Shown: piece by piece, positions 38,111 to 38,616 of the stretch
Layout of the letters: every line of letters starts with the position of its first letter
Position numbering within the stretch: position 1 is the stretch's first letter
Assembly (NCBI RefSeq): GCF_900113015.1
Contig: NZ_FONV01000038.1
Span: forward strand, 1-38,616
Reading direction: 5' to 3'
Length of the DNA stretch: 38,616 nucleotides
Origin: Actinoplanes philippinensis
Lineage (GTDB): Bacteria; Actinomycetota; Actinomycetes; Mycobacteriales; Micromonosporaceae
Notes under the pieces: generated by a model
Seen by the model: the letters and a program-made list of their open reading frames with translations, nothing else
The model's database searches: none
What the model was told of the DNA's origin: nothing
Made by a program: the position numbers and the translations under genes

Positions 38111-38616
38111 GTGGCAGACACATCCCCACCCCGCCCCACCGGACGGCGATCCTGGCGAAGCCAGACCCTGATCGTGGGCCTCATCGCCGCGGTCGCGGGG
38201 TTCAGCGCCGTGATGGTGGCGCCGGACGCCAACGCCGCGGCCACCACCCTGGGCGCCGCGGCACAACAGTCCGGCCGGTACTTCGGCACGGCGATCGCCG
38301 CGAGCCGGCTCAGCAACTCGACGTACAGCTCGATCGCGGGCCGCGAGTTCGACATGGTGACGGCCGAGAACGAGATGAAGCCGGACGCCACGGAACCCAA
38401 CCGTGGCCAGTTCAATTTCAGCGCCGGTGACCAGATCTACAACTGGGCGACCCAGCGAGGCATGAAGGTCCGCGGTCACACCCTCGCCTGGCACGCGCAA
38501 CAGCCGCAGTTCTGGGGAAGCCTCAGCGGCAGCGGCCTGCGGCAGGCGATGATCGACCACATCAACGGTGTGATGGCCCACTACAAGGGCAAACTCGCCG
38601 CCTGGGACGTCGTCAA
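38111..38616 (+). CDS. GH10 endo-1,4-beta-xylanase (N-terminal part)
   Basis: The frame from GTG 38111 runs off the right edge; 168 residues are visible. MADTSPPRPTGRRSWRSQTLIVGLIAAVAG is an export signal with a twin-arginine-like RRSWR, cleaved near DANA-A. The GH10 domain then begins: LGAAAQQSGRYFGTAIAASR, FDMVTAENEMKPDATEP, NWATQRGMKVRGHTLAWHAQ and QAMIDHINGVMAHYKGKLAAWDVV. All conserved substrate-binding residues of this part (Glu-Asn-Glu, Lys, His, Trp) are present. The two catalytic glutamates lie outside. A ribosome binding site AAGGGA is 5-10 bases upstream. It cuts xylan outside the cell. A C-terminal CBM is likely but unseen. Confidence 0.95.
   Translation, partial: MADTSPPRPTGRRSWRSQTLIVGLIAAVAGFSAVMVAPDANAAATTLGAAAQQSGRYFGTAIAASRLSNSTYSSIAGREFDMVTAENEMKPDATEPNRGQFNFSAGDQIYNWATQRGMKVRGHTLAWHAQQPQFWGSLSGSGLRQAMIDHINGVMAHYKGKLAAWDVV

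Noticed and set aside
1..38616. CRISPR arrays, tRNA or rRNA genes
   Set aside because: No regularly spaced repeats and no tRNA or rRNA signatures were noticed on either strand by eye; a dedicated scan could still find a missed tRNA.

Overview
The window is high-G+C actinomycete chromosome. GTG and TTG starts are common, many genes begin at or next to a -10 box without a ribosome binding site, and the gene families (MLTR-type XRE regulator, WD40-fused Ser/Thr kinase, TAP-type hydrolase, CBM2 proteins, GH10 xylanase) fit a soil Micromonosporaceae such as Actinoplanes. The genus is an inference from gene content.

Layout. 1-1117: end of an IS605-type element (tnpB cut by the window edge, divergent tnpA) that has broken an FAD monooxygenase gene. 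Behind that gene lies a Tat-exported amidohydrolase of unusually low G+C. 2831-4378: secreted zinc protease and an APH-fold kinase. 4529-10638: a compact operon (lipoprotein TAP-type hydrolase, histidine kinase, LuxR response regulator) divergent from an MMPL transporter and an SRPBCC protein, with a perfect palindrome between the two sides. 10720-17414: a complete four-gene Wadjet (JetABCD) anti-plasmid system, ended by a very strong hairpin. 17528-19021: P-loop kinase-like protein and a DUF6461-like protein. 19063-20290: a decayed siderophore ABC transporter operon (permease tail, binding-protein tail, ATPase with a premature stop). 20289-21681: divergent O-methyltransferase and TetR regulator. 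21806-27088: PQQ-like propeller lipoprotein, Ser/Thr kinase with WD40 propeller, XRE regulator. 27267-31229: propeller protein, metallo-beta-lactamase-fold hydrolase, type B carboxylesterase and MarR regulator, all on the plus strand. 31242-33771: sulfotransferase and AraC regulator, divergent from a nitroreductase. 33857-35448: membrane protein and cysteine-rich protein. 35499-38616: plant-biomass genes (CBM2 esterase, PaaX-like regulator, start of a GH10 xylanase).

The main defence system is Wadjet, which is a known system. The least expected signal is regulatory. The nitroreductase promoter carries two copies of a palindrome of the form RTTRAC-N2-RTYAAC, one over the -35 and one at the transcription start. 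A third, weaker copy lies in the promoter of the MarR gene 2.4 kb away. This suggests that the MarR protein represses both itself and the nitroreductase. A second theme is leaderless transcription: seven genes, including jetA, have a TANNNT box 5 to 8 bases before the start codon.
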